Shown here in pieces: positions 1 to 10,929 of a stretch of DNA of 64,000 nucleotides. The DNA is from Embiotoca jacksoni (lineage: Eukaryota; Chordata; Actinopteri; Embiotocidae). The translations under genes and the position numbers were made by a program. Within the stretch, counting starts at the first letter, position 1. Each line of letters starts with the position of its first letter. The notes below the pieces were generated by a model that saw only the letters and a list, made by a program, of their open reading frames with translations, was not told the DNA's origin and searched no databases. The stretch spans positions 4,472,872 to 4,536,871 of the forward strand of contig JAKOON010000028.1 in assembly GCA_022577435.1 (NCBI GenBank), in the 5' to 3' direction.

Positions 1-2393
1 ATTCCCGGTTGAAAGCAGTGACAGCTCACTTGGTAAACCTACACAGTAGCAAAGCAATGTATGCAAAGCATAGTTTTTGGCCAGACATAGCCTATGTCTA
101 CCATTTTCTGTAAAATGTGTTGTTTTGTCACCAGTTATAAAAGTTATGATCATCGGTGCAGTGCCGCCAGAGTGCACTGGAACACCATTCTGACAATGTT
201 TTCTCCAAGTGAGTAAATAAGGTGTTCACAACTTTCCTCACCCAGTGGAAATTTATTTACATTCTTTAAGTGCTCGAAGATTCAAATATCGCGAAAGTAT
301 GTTGGCATGAAACAGATCCAATAAAAGTAAATGGAATGGTTGAATATTTATATTTACATTTAGGGACCTTTTGTCAGGCTGTTAAAAAGCTGGTCTAATT
401 GCAGATTCAAGTGTTATTGGAATTTGGTGCAGCGCGAGGGGCTTTTTTCCATGCTTGCGTCAGGTTGCTATTTAGATAACGATGATCTCCCAATTGTTTC
501 CAATACAAATGTTTAATACTTTCATTTACCTGATACAGAAGACAAAGACAAAACATTACGGTGCCAGTTATAATATATGATATTCAAGTAAAATATTAAT
601 AATAGTATTATCAATAATATAAAGATTCATTTAAGGTAACACTTCAAATGTTAAAAAGAAATAAGGGATTTCAGATCATTTATCAAAATTGATGAACCTG
701 ACAGAAAAGATTACATCACATTTAAACAACAGGAAAATCATTATAATGTCTGATATTTTCCTTCAGCTTCCCTCACAGTCCTGCAAGGTGCATGTAAATC
801 AGGCAGGCAGAACTTGGCAGGATATGTATTATTATACCTACATATCAACTGAAGACAACAGAAAGGGAAGGCTCTGTTTTATACTGTACTTTATACTTTA
901 TACTAGAATTACTGAACATAAAACAATCAGCTTTAGTTTCGTACTGTTTCTTATTTTTTTCTCAAATATTTGAGCGTTGTCTATTTGTCAATTCTCTCAC
1001 TCTTGAGTTTACAATGCAGAAAGTGTCTGCTGCTCTGTGGACGTGGTGTAACACTGCGTTGTTATTGGTTGAGGCAGAGGATACTCGTTTGGATGTAGCT
1101 AATGTCCCAATTGAAATCTGCGGCAGGATTTTTGTTATTTAAAAATGATATCGCATAGAGGCATAAATCAAAACTGCTCTTGTTGTACTGTGATGTGCAT
1201 GGAGCAGGAGGAAGCTATAACCTTGTAATTAACTTCCACTTCTTAAAGGCATCACATTGTTCAGTGGCATTTTAGCTCGAAAAGACTACTTGCAATGCGC
1301 CATTTGCTCCAAATTCTCTCTCCTCTAAATGTGTTTGAAATCAGTTGTTTATTTACTCATTTGATAATGGAATGGTTTATGATAGGTCAATGATATAAAC
1401 ATTTAACTTGCAAGATGCTCGATTTTCCTCCCTTTTTGTCTGTCTGTTATTGTGGTGCTCTGGGAAACATAGATTGGTTTTATCAGAGCTTTTTCGCTGC
1501 TGCATCTGGAAAATGAGCTTGATGAGAGTTCGAGTTTGTGGGCATTACCAGGAAACAAGCTGGTGTGATAATAAGCAAGTACAAATTTGAGGTTTAAGTC
1601 ACTTTAACATGGTAGTAAAAGCAAGTTTACAAAGAAACTACTGTTCATAAAAGTTCACAGCAAAGAGAGATCTTACGTTGTTAATAATGACCATTACTAT
1701 AGCTGAATTTGACTCTTATAAAACTGTGGCAATATGTTTAAGAATTTGTCTTGGTTGCAAGGTTAGAGGAAGCAAACAAAAGCGAGTTTTTTTTTGTCAT
1801 TTTTGTATGACTGATGTGAGAGAAAATGTAATCCAATGAAAATGTATAGCAGAGAAAAGGAGGTGGAGGTAGCTGGAAAGACGAAGAAAGACACAATGCA
1901 CAGAGCATCTCTTCTTCTATCATGTCATTGTGTTAGCTTCACTCTTGGAGGAACTCAAGGTGGTGCAGTTATGAGGCTTGCCTTTTATAATTTACCACCG
2001 CCGGTGTTGCCTTCTTTATTGAGCCTGGCCTTCGCTGAAAGACACTGACACAGAGAAGGCTTTGATTTAGCCTGGGAATGTTCTTGCTTCTGTGGACCCT
2101 GTGAATCATTCTTTCTCTCCCGTATCTCCTTTTGTTTTTCTATCATCTCCCCTCATCTCTCTCCCTCTCTCTCTCTCTCTCTCCCTTTCTTTCACCCGCC
2201 TCCTCTTCCATACCTCTCTTATCGTTTCTCTCATGGTTGCTCCCTCTCATTTTTATCCTTCTCTCCTAATTCTTTTCACTGCTTCCCCTCTTATCTGTTT
2301 CCCTCCATGCCTTCCATGTTCTCCCTCCTTTCTAATCACCTTTCTCTTTTTCTTTTCTCCATCTCTCTCTCTCTCTCTCTTCCCCCTCTCCAG
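1..2393 (+). other. eipr1: intron of eipr1 (3' part), no exon seen
   Basis: This stretch should be the downstream part of the intron before the first visible eipr1 exon. No segment encodes the blade that precedes 'QIYCIENAHG' in the protein, so the upstream exons lie left of the window. The sequence is AT-rich and mostly unique-looking. Short ORFs at 689-973 and 1408-1590 show no family resemblance. The last ~280 bases are strongly pyrimidine-rich (listed separately). Confidence 0.7.
2110..2393 (+). promoter_or_regulatory. eipr1: long polypyrimidine tract and 3' splice site before the first visible eipr1 exon
   Basis: About 280 bases are dominated by C and T, with (CT)n runs near 2160-2185 and 2361-2380, ending in 'cccctctccag' with AG at 2392-2393. 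This is a much longer tract than a 3' splice site needs. It would bind U2AF and could bind PTB-type proteins. A second AG at 2396-2397 would remove four exon bases and break the frame shown by homology, so the first AG is preferred. Confidence 0.75.
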
Positions 2394-2561
2394 GCAGATC
2401 TACTGTATAGAGAATGCCCATGGCCAGCTGGTGCGTGACCTGGACTTCAATCCCAACCGTCAGTACTACCTGGCCAGCTGCGGAGACGACTGCAAGGTCA
2501 AGTTCTGGGACGTCCGCAATGTCCAGGAGCCCATTAAGACCCTGGAGGAGCACTCGCACTG
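2394..2561 (+). CDS. eipr1: eipr1 internal exon: WD40 repeats (exon A)
   Basis: EIPR1 (TSSC1) is a WD40 beta-propeller that binds the EARP and GARP tethering complexes and supports endosome-to-TGN traffic and dense-core vesicle biogenesis. This 168-nt exon encodes QIYCIENAHGQLVRDLDF..., then LASCGDDCKVKFWDVRN and LEEHSHW. GDDCKVKFWD is a classic blade end with a WD dipeptide. The match to the vertebrate protein as I remember it is nearly identical. The exon begins with one base completing a codon and ends with TG of a Trp codon before the donor GTGGGT at 2562. Its phase fits the next exon exactly (TG|G GTG TGG gives W-V-W). The open frame upstream of 2394 (from 2092) is only the pyrimidine tract read through and is not coding. 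Confidence 0.96.
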
Positions 2562-4177
2562 GTGGGTAGATCCACAGATTTTAAGGCAGGGGTGGGTAGT
2601 GGTGTGTATACTGTCCTTGAAAAAGAGATCCTGAGTTACTTGGTCAACTGTCCTCCTGAAATGTCCCTGGGTTTCAGACTAAACCAGAATCCTCCCAGTA
2701 TTTGTTACAATTAAAAGTGTTACATTAACCTAAACAAGTCAGCAGCCATTAATCAATGAAACAAAGTAAAAAAGTCACATAAGGATAGCTTCTTATAGTC
2801 TTTAAATGATGTAGGGAAGGAAATTGCATTGTGTAACTGCTATGACATTGTTAATATAAAAACCTCCAACCTTACCCCACAATTCCTAATCTTAAAGAAC
2901 GCTGCAATTGTACCTATATAAAGTTCCTCACATGATTGTAACCGTACGGACAGCTCTGAAGTTCTCCTGGGAAAAACATTTTGAATAAGGGAGTCATCTG
3001 GTCAATGGTCCGAAACTCTGGGTTTAGTTTTGTCTCCAATTCTGAAGGAATTGTGTGGTGCCCCAAGTCTCCCAATTGGAGACTAAACTTTAATGGAGTA
3101 TCCATGATTTTAGATTTCAGATTCAATGTGTTGTATAACTGAAGAACAAAAAAAAAAAAAGTAAGGTGTCAAAAATTTGTGGAAGCAGTTTTCCTGTTTA
3201 AAGCATACAAGCAATACCCCCAGGGACAACGCCATGCCCATGAAGAAATGATTTGGTGTCAATGAACTTGACTGGCTAGCCCCTCCTCATCACCCGGTAT
3301 CACAAGCTGACCTCGGTCCTCTTGTGGCTAAATAGGAGTCAATCCTGGCAGCCAATAATTTCAGTCTGTGTAAATCCTACCCAGAAGAGTTGAGGCTGTT
3401 ATACTCTGGATACATACAGTATGCTGGACGGTGTTGTTGTGGACATACTTTTGGCGCTAAATGTTAAACTTTAAAATTGACTGTGTTCTTACTTCCAAGT
3501 AACAATATCCAGAGTACTCTGAATAATTCAACACAACAACAACAATCCAACTGTTTACAGTGTATTCGTATGGAATAACGAGAGTACTGGTGACCGTGAT
3601 TGTGGAGGGAGATTTTACAGCTGAATCTTTTAAATGTAATTTTCCCATTCTGTGAAGACCACCTGACTTTATTGGGCTGGGGTGATTATAGGCTGCTATA
3701 ATATTGGCTCTTAAACTTTTATTGTTGTACATGGTATGAATTGACAAGAAATATTAGTCTGTTGAAAATGTCAGTTTTCATTTTTTTCAATATGACTATT
3801 TGAATGTGAATACTATTCTGTTTCCAATATAATTGTATTTGTATAACTGACAAAAGGCTCCCTACTCAGCATTGGAGGATAAGACAGACACAATCAGGAA
3901 AACACAGCAACAATAGCGATAAACACGATGATAACTCCTTTGCTGCACTGTTGATTGTTAACTGTTAATAGCTTTATCTCCTAACTAATGAAATGCCCCA
4001 ACTGCTGGTTGTGTAATAAAAGGTAGTCATACACTCATTTGTAATTAAATAGGCACCCACGCATTTTGTCATGAAGGATTGAACCACAGTGGGTTGAGCA
4101 CAGCCCGGTTCTGCTCCAGGTTGTCTTCCATGAAGCTTCAGGCATTGCTAAGAGCTGAACATAGTCTATACTGCAGA

Positions 4178-4178
<1 letters not shown>

Positions 4179-4222
<44 letters not shown>

Positions 4223-4272
4223 GTGTGCGTGTGTGTGTGTGTGCGTGTGTGTGTGTGCGTGTGTGTGTGTGC

Positions 4273-4308
<36 letters not shown>
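4179..4308. repeat. (GT)n microsatellite with GTGC interruptions
   Basis: About 130 bases of GT dinucleotides are broken at intervals by GTGC, and the run ends in 'gtatatat'. The interruptions suggest an old, partly stabilised array. The cysteine/valine-rich frame through it is an artefact. Confidence 0.98.
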
Positions 4309-4314
<6 letters not shown>

Positions 4315-4606
4315 TTATGGAAGATACTCTCCTGTGTGAGCTGAATAGATGATCAGCGTGTCTGAGAGGCGAACTGGGCTACTGCTGTATCACACCAATC
4401 CTTACCTGATAAAGGCAAACACACACATACACAATGGAACATCCAAAAGCTTGCGCACTCACGTCTGCCTTTGTGCACGTGCACGCACACACACACACGC
4501 ACAGAGCCAACGTTATCTCCAAAAGAAAGATAGACTTGGCAAGCATATCCATAACTGTAGATTGCTGCAGATGGGATCTTTTCGGATAAGAGATAGGTAG
4601 GTGTGT

Positions 4607-4608
<2 letters not shown>

Positions 4609-4660
<52 letters not shown>
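4609..4660. repeat. (GT)n microsatellite
   Basis: A near-pure GT run of about 48 bases ending in 'gcgcacgc'. A further short run lies at 4831-4854 and a short CA run at 4486-4502. Confidence 0.97.
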
Positions 4661-5082
4661 ACGCAACCAATTAATTTGGTTTTGGAAGGGCTCTCTTTCT
4701 ATCTCTATGCATTTGTGCGTGTTTAAGCATTTCTATGATGCATATTTACATGTATGTGGGTATTTATCCTGCATGTGCACTTAGCATTAGACTGATATAT
4801 AAATGTGTGGGTGTTTCCCTGTGCGTGCGAGTGTGTGTGTGTGTGTGTGTGTGTATTCGTTGTGCATGCTCATTTTGTCGGAGCACAGCCAAGATATGGC
4901 CTCAGGGCTGCTCGGGGTATTAGGGACTATTTTTTAGCAGGGAATCGGATTAGGGGAGCGCAGGGAACGGCGTGGCCGAGGCTGATTTTCTGTCAACAGC
5001 CTTGGTTATCCCTCAATCCCTCCCTGTGAGGGAACTGGGACCGCACTCTGAGCTGTGCCTGGGGCTCGCAAAGAGAAGGAGA

Positions 5083-5083
<1 letters not shown>

Positions 5084-5128
<45 letters not shown>
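5084..5128. repeat. (CA)n microsatellite with purine-rich flank
   Basis: About 22 CA units are followed by ~140 bases rich in GA/GAA (5129-5270). On the opposite strand this is a pyrimidine tract. Confidence 0.97.
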
Positions 5129-5130
<2 letters not shown>

Positions 5131-5728
5131 GAGCAAGAGAGAGAAAGAGGATGAAAAAGAGTAAGACAGGGAGACAGTGTTCAGAAAGAGAAAAGAGGCA
5201 CAAATTGGAGAGAGAGAGAAGGAAGATGAGAAAGAGTTGGATTGAAAAAGACGTGAAACTGAGCAACAAATAAAGCCAGGATCATGGAGTTTATGATAAT
5301 GATCATCAACTCATGTGAACGAAGCTCAAACATGGGCTACGAGGTACCAAATCCCCATTACTGTCATCATACCCAGATAGGCATATTCTGCTGTGAATCC
5401 CTCTGTGAGAGCACTGCGTTTTCTGCATGATTTGTGTGGGCACGAGTGTGTGAAAGAGAGATAGATACAGGCATCTTTTTCTGCACGTCTATGTGTACTA
5501 CAGCATGTGTGGTCCTCTCATACATACAGAGTCAACATATATAGTAATATCACAGCTTTTAGTGCTTGCAACAGGGTTCCTCACCCACATAAAGCTTTGT
5601 TCAGAGCAATGAGGTTATACACACAAGGGATTCATCCATGCAGGAACGTAAAAAGTACTGCACTTCCCCACATTGCTGCACTGTTTATTTCTGAATGAAT
5701 GCCTAGTAATGCGTGTGTTTGGTACCAG

Positions 5729-5896
5729 GGTGTGGAGTGTCCGCTACAACCACAGCCATGACCAGCTGGTGTTGACAGCCAGCAGTGACAGCCGCCTCAT
5801 CCTCTCCAACATGGTGTCCATCTCCTCAGAGCCATTCGGACACTTGGTGGACGACGACGAACTCAGCGAGGGTGAGGACAACAACCAGGAAGACAA
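5729..5896 (+). CDS. eipr1: eipr1 internal exon: WD40 blade plus acidic linker (exon B)
   Basis: The acceptor AG is at 5727-5728 and the donor GTAAGA at 5897. The exon is 168 nt, the same length and phase as the previous visible exon. It encodes VWSVRYNHSHDQLVLTASSD, then SRLILSNMVSISSEPFGHLV and the acidic stretch DDDELSEGEDNNQED. The first part is a WD40 blade (DQLVLTASSDSRLILSN). The acidic segment is the variable loop between the last two blades, and it is the part that differs most from the mammalian protein as I remember it. The final codon is split AA|G (Lys) with the next exon. An apparent Met frame starting at 5673 reads through the intron and is not the true start. Confidence 0.96.
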
Positions 5897-6089
5897 GTAA
5901 GAGCAACTCGAAGTAGTAGGAACGCAAACATTCTCAGTAATTTATACTGTAAGTCAGTAGCAATTGCTTTTTTGTAGGAGAGTCTGGTTTGAGCACCCAC
6001 AAAATGTATAATTTCCTCATTACACAGGAGAAGTCCATCTGTTGGATGTTTACGATGGGCAGTTTGATAAACAATACGTTGACTATTTA

Positions 6090-7400
6090 CAATCCTATTT
6101 CCCAAAAAGTTGGAACACTGTGAAATGTAATTAAAAACAGAATGCAATAATTTGCAAATCAAACAGGGGCGACAAAAGACTGAAAAAGTTGTATACTGCT
6201 AAAAAAACAACAACACACCTGGTGTTACATCTCACAACTAATTAGGTTGATTTGCAACAGGTCAATAACATGATTGGAGATATATATATTTTTTTTTTTA
6301 AAAAGAGCATCCCAAAGAGGCAGAATCTCTCATGGGGAGGGGTTCACCAGTCTGGGAAAGACTGTGTGGGAAAATAGTGCAACAAGTTGAGAATAATATT
6401 CCTTACTGTAAGATTGCCTAGAATTTGAGGATTTCGTCATCGATGGTACGTACTATCATTTAAAGTTCAGAGAATCTGGAGAAATCTCTGTATGCAAGGG
6501 ACAAGGAAGAAAACCAGTTTTGGATGGCCGTGATCTTCTGGCCCTCAGGCGGAACTGGATTATAGAAAGACACAAATTTGTAGTGGATACCACTGCATCG
6601 GCTCAGGAACACTACAGAAAAACATTGTCTGTGAACACAGTTTTTCGCTTGCATCCACAAATGCTGGTTAAAACTGAAACCATACATAAACTCGATCCAT
6701 AAACGCCACTGCCTTCTCTGGGCCTAAGCTTATTTAAGATGGACTGAGGTGAAGTGAAAAACTGTCCTGTGGGCTGACAAATTAAAATTGTATTATTTTA
6801 GGGAAATTATGGATGCCGCGTTCTCTGGGCTGAACTGGAGAGTGACCATCCAGTTTGCTATTAGCACACAGTTCAAAAGCCAACATCCGTGATGGTGTGA
6901 GGGTACATTCGTGCACGTGGCATGGGTAGCTGGTAATTCTGGGAAGGTACAATTAATGCTGAATGATATATACAGGTTTTGAAGCAACATAGGCTCTATC
7001 CAGACGTTATCTTTTTCAGGGGAGACCTTGCTTATTTCAGCAACACAATGCCAAACCACATTCTGCACGTCTTACAACAGCCTGTCACCCGTTGAAAACA
7101 TTTGATGCATCGTGAAACAAAAAATACAACACGAAGCGTTAAGCAGCTCAAATCCTATGTCAGGCAAGAATGGGCTAACATTTCACTTTCAAAACTCCAG
7201 CAACTGGTCTATTAAGTTACCAAACGTTCATAGAGTGTTGTTAAAACAAGAGATGATACAACACAGTGGTTATTATTCCCCAGTCCTAACTTTTTGTAAA
7301 CGTGTTGCTGGCATCAATTTAAAAGGAGCATATACTTAAAAAAAAAAAAAAAAATCTCTTTCAACATTTGATGTATTTTCTTTATGGTATTTTCAATTTC
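6090..7400 (+). mobile_element. decayed Tc1/mariner/IS630-like transposon (CAACCC-end family), longest copy
   Basis: The left end reads TA|CAATCCTATTTCCC...AAAGTTGG, matching the ends of the copy at 27881 and the short element at 15358. The interior aligns through '...gggaggggttcaccagtctg' and 'agaatctggagaaat' to the 27881 copy. Near 7031-7065 the broken + frame gives FQQHNAKPHSAR, and near 7083 SPVEN. These resemble the D-N-x-x-x-H and SPxEN motifs of Tc1/IS630-type DDE transposases. A deletion appears to join the two motifs, and there are stops and frame changes throughout. The right end trails into 'cctaactttttg' and poly-A and lacks a clean inverted terminus. The superfamily is an inference from these motifs and the TA flank. 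Confidence 0.7.
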
Positions 7401-7410
7401 ATATGGGTTT

Positions 7411-9060
7411 AAAGTAGTTTCCCCTCCTTTTTAAACATTTAAAGCGATCTTTGTAGACATCTCCCACTCATGTTCAAGATCTACAGTTTTCTTTGCTGTG
7501 AACATCTCATGACCTTGATCATTGTAAAAGTATTGGGACAGTGGTGCTCTTTCTTCACATTTGATACTATATTACAATTCAGAATCTTGGTATAGTCAGA
7601 ATCAAGCCATAGTGCAAAGGCACATGCCATAATATTTTATCAAATCATATGTGATAAGATTTATGAAGCATTATATCTTTCTTGTACATGGCTTTCGGGC
7701 CATAGGGAGCTGAATGAATCAAACAATGAGATACTGAGGAGAGTACAAAAACGTGCTGTGTATTTTAAATTGTTTAGATTAAAGCTAAATGCCAGCACCC
7801 TTGCTTTCGTCTTTGATGCTCAGAATGAAAAAAAAAGTGGAGGGGTAAACCATTACAAATATGTTACTGTGAAAACACTTGAGGATTTTTAGAGTTGATT
7901 TTGAAATAGCAGGAATATCATCTGTAACAGTTCCCGTTCAGTGCTCTCCAAAATCTGCCACTGTCGTCCATCCAGTATGGTCCCATTCCCCCTCTCATCC
8001 ATAACTACCAGCTCTTACACTCGATGACTGACTCTCATCCACAATTATCAACTCTTCTTCCTAATCACCAGCACTCAGCTTTGGTTTTAACCCTTCCACT
8101 GTCATTATTGACCCCTCTTGTACAGTATGTGTTCACTCCACGGTACCTGGACACAACGAACAGAAACCCAACAGTGTAATAGCTTATTCTTGAGTTTATA
8201 GTGCTGCTTTTAAAATCCAAGTTCAACAAAATTCATGGCTGAATATTATTTTCAGTAAACCAAGCAAAGCAAGTTTGACCTTTTTGTCTCTTCCATAAAG
8301 GTATATGTTTCTTCTGGGCACTCTGTGTAACCATAAATTGATTTTCATATACAAATATGTGATCAATTAAAGGACAAACTAACATAATGTGTCTTAATAC
8401 GATTCCAAAATAGGTCTATTGCATCATATATTCTACATATTCTGTGGATTAATTAGAGGTGAAAATAAACTCACAGTGAGTGTACTAGGAGCTGTCACTC
8501 ATAAAATAGATATAAAATGACATGCAAATCATTTAAATTAATTCAGACCGTTTGGGTGCTCACTGGGTGGCAGTCACAATAATGTCTTTGATAGTTGTAG
8601 AACCCAAAATACGTACGCACTGTTTCTCAGATGTTTTTGTGTCGTGATTGTCCGCTCTGCATGGCTTACCTTGCTAATGTCCTTCCTTTAACCTTCGTCT
8701 GATCAACAGTATAATGATCAAATCGGGCCAAACAGGGGCTGCAATAGGTCAAGCTGATGGTGATTTGTTGGAGCGCTGTCTGGTGGATGACAAGACAAGC
8801 TGCTTCAAACAGTTTGCTTTGCATATAGACTGTAAATTTTAACTTTGAATAAAAACTGACAGCCCTACTGTCTTCCCTCAACATTTTGTGTTACCCTGTG
8901 ATTGGAATCACAACGGATTAATGTACAGTCATGAAATATATGTAGGAAGTGCTAAAATTACAGATGACTGTTTGTGTGGCTGTTGCAACAGAAGTAATGT
9001 CGCAAACTATTATTGTGCTGACATTGCCTTCTGCAGACCGCAAGTGTAGGTCTGGAATCC
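7411..9060. other. intronic stretch with nothing recognised
   Basis: AT-rich sequence without coding homology, clear tandem repeat or recognisable element ends. The 72-codon minus-strand frame at 8666-8884 resembles no family. Confidence 0.6.
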
Positions 9061-9094
9061 CAGAAGGGTCATGATGGAAATACTTTTCCATAGT

Positions 9095-9345
9095 CTGGTA
9101 TTATTATACCCATATTCACTGTGTGAATATATGGGTTTGGCCATGGTGCAATGAGGATTTTTTTTTTCTGGTACTTAAATCCCAATGGATGTGGACCTTG
9201 GGTTAATTTAGAAACTATTGGAGCAGCCTTTAACCAGTATATATTGGCCACCATATACAGTTTGTTGAGTGCAAACTCGACCACCGCTGCAATTGGTGGA
9301 ACTACTTCAACAACACCGTATGTAGCCACCCCCACTTATTCCTGA
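9095..9345 (+). repeat. dispersed repeat family A, copy 1
   Basis: This segment shares several blocks, in order, with the reverse complements of 15640-16660 and 38395-38645. The shared blocks are 'cactg..tgaatatatgggt', 'cccaatgg..t..accttgg', 'attggagca.cct' and 'aaactcga.caccgctg'. The class is unknown. A 64-codon open frame runs through it, but the sister copies do not keep that frame intact. Confidence 0.7.
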
Positions 9346-9548
9346 TTGGTTCACCCTTTTAAATGGCCAAGTTAACCTTAAATCATTAATCATAGCATGG
9401 ACTGAAGCTGTGACCAACAGTGAAACAGAGTCAAGCCAATTGAATTACCTCCCAATAAGATTTGCATTACCTCGCAATATACTTTGCATTCCTTCTGATC
9501 GATACAGTCAGGTGGTGTGTTGGTCCCGCCCATTTATAATACAGTAAA

Positions 9549-10630
9549 GGGCCTGATTTACTAAGATCTCAATTAAAGGGTACGAAATTGAGTGTTTCTT
9601 TAAAAAGTTTGCGCATGTATTTTGCACCCGTTTTGAGTGTGATTTACTAAGAGTAATTGCGTCACTGATATTAGGTGCAAATCGCACTATTTAAATGAGG
9701 GGCTTGCTTGTGCTAAAGTGATTCCAGTTGTTCTAACAGAACGACCGCGAAAGGAGGAAGAAAATCTGATCCCATTCAAATGAATAAACATAAATAGGGC
9801 CTGTAACAGCAACAAAACGCTATATAGGAGGTTATCAGCGAGGAAATCAATGGGAATAACAAACAAAAAAATCAGTCGATTAAATAATGAGATGAGTAAT
9901 AATATAAGATGGCACGCAATACCAGGAGAAAAAAAATGGCTTGTGATAATACGGTGGATGAGATGCCTCTAAGAAACACCGATCAGCAGGTCCAGCTCTT
10001 TGTGTGATGAGCAGGTGACTTCGTTGCATTCAGTACCTGTGAATTCTGCGGGAGACAGCATTCAGGACCTGGGACATTTAGTGGGATATCGAAGCAGCGA
10101 TACGCTGGAATGACCCGGAGGCAGGACAATGCTGAGTCGTAGGAAGTTTTGTAATTGCTGGTATTGCGTGGCTCCTCCTGTTTGTTGGCTGTCAATCATC
10201 ATTCAGTGAATGCCATAACTCAAAAATGTCATCTCTGGACAGGCGCAATGTTTGAATAATTTTCCCCTCTGTCATCACCAAAATGTTTCCACAGGTGTAA
10301 AACCACGTTCTCTACGTATTATTTGATTCCCCCTGCGTCTTCTTCTCACCACAAGGTTTAGTAAATATCACTGGAGGTGAAAATGTATGTATTTGCATTT
10401 CCCCTCCCAGTATTTGGCACGTTCAATCGGAAACGCCCAATATTGCATACACATTGAGGCACATGCGCAAGATGGACAACGTGCGTTAAATTGCACATTC
10501 GAAAAACACAATCCTCACTGCACGTCGTCAGTGGATCAGCTGGGACATTTTTTTTTTTATTTTTTTTTTGCGGGTGGCGTGAAGTTTGCACGTGATATTA
10601 CGCACGCAAACCGCTAGTGAATCAGGCTCT
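9549..10630. mobile_element. PIF/Harbinger-like non-autonomous element, ~1.08 kb
   Basis: Imperfect terminal inverted repeats are visible: GGGCCTGATTTACTAAG at the left, and AGTGAATCAGGCTC at the right (reverse complement GAGCCTGATTCACT). The flanking triplets AAA (9546-9548) and TAA (10630-10632) are compatible with the 3-bp TWA target duplications of PIF/Harbinger elements, with one change. No intact transposase or Myb-like ORF is present. The interior carries many GCAC/CGCA words typical of such fish elements. The superfamily call is inference. Confidence 0.6.
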
Positions 10631-10860
10631 AAGAGTTCAGGAAAACACTCTGCACATACACCACAAAGGAGACAGGATTGTGACACTTTACGAATTTAGT
10701 GCTCGTTGCTGATTCTAAAAAGGCTGATCTCCTACAGCATCTAGCTGCTGGTTGTAAGCCGGGGCTGTGTGTCCAACTCTACTACCATTTGAACATGCTG
10801 CGCTTCTTTGACAGATGTGTTACCAATACACCACAGGAGCTGAGGAACCAGCCATCTCTG

Positions 10861-10862
10861 CG

Positions 10863-10928
<66 letters not shown>
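10861..10928. repeat. (CG)5(CA)n microsatellite
   Basis: Ten bases of CG alternation pass directly into ~29 CA units. The alternating purine-pyrimidine run is a potential Z-DNA former. Confidence 0.98.

Positions 10929-10929
<1 letters not shown>

Larger units (their letters stand above)
2562..5728 (+). other. eipr1: eipr1 intron A-B (3167 bp)
   Basis: The intron is bounded by GTGGGT at 2562 and 'ggtaccag' with AG at 5727-5728. The left half (2640-4150) looks unique and AT-rich, with no family recognised. The right half holds four (GT)n/(CA)n microsatellites. A purine-rich flank follows the last one (5129-5270). Confidence 0.9.

Noticed and set aside
2092..2634. 180-codon ORF covering the first visible eipr1 exon
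   Set aside because: Its first ~100 codons are the (CT)n-rich polypyrimidine tract of the intron and its end reads past the donor. Only 2394-2561 is coding.
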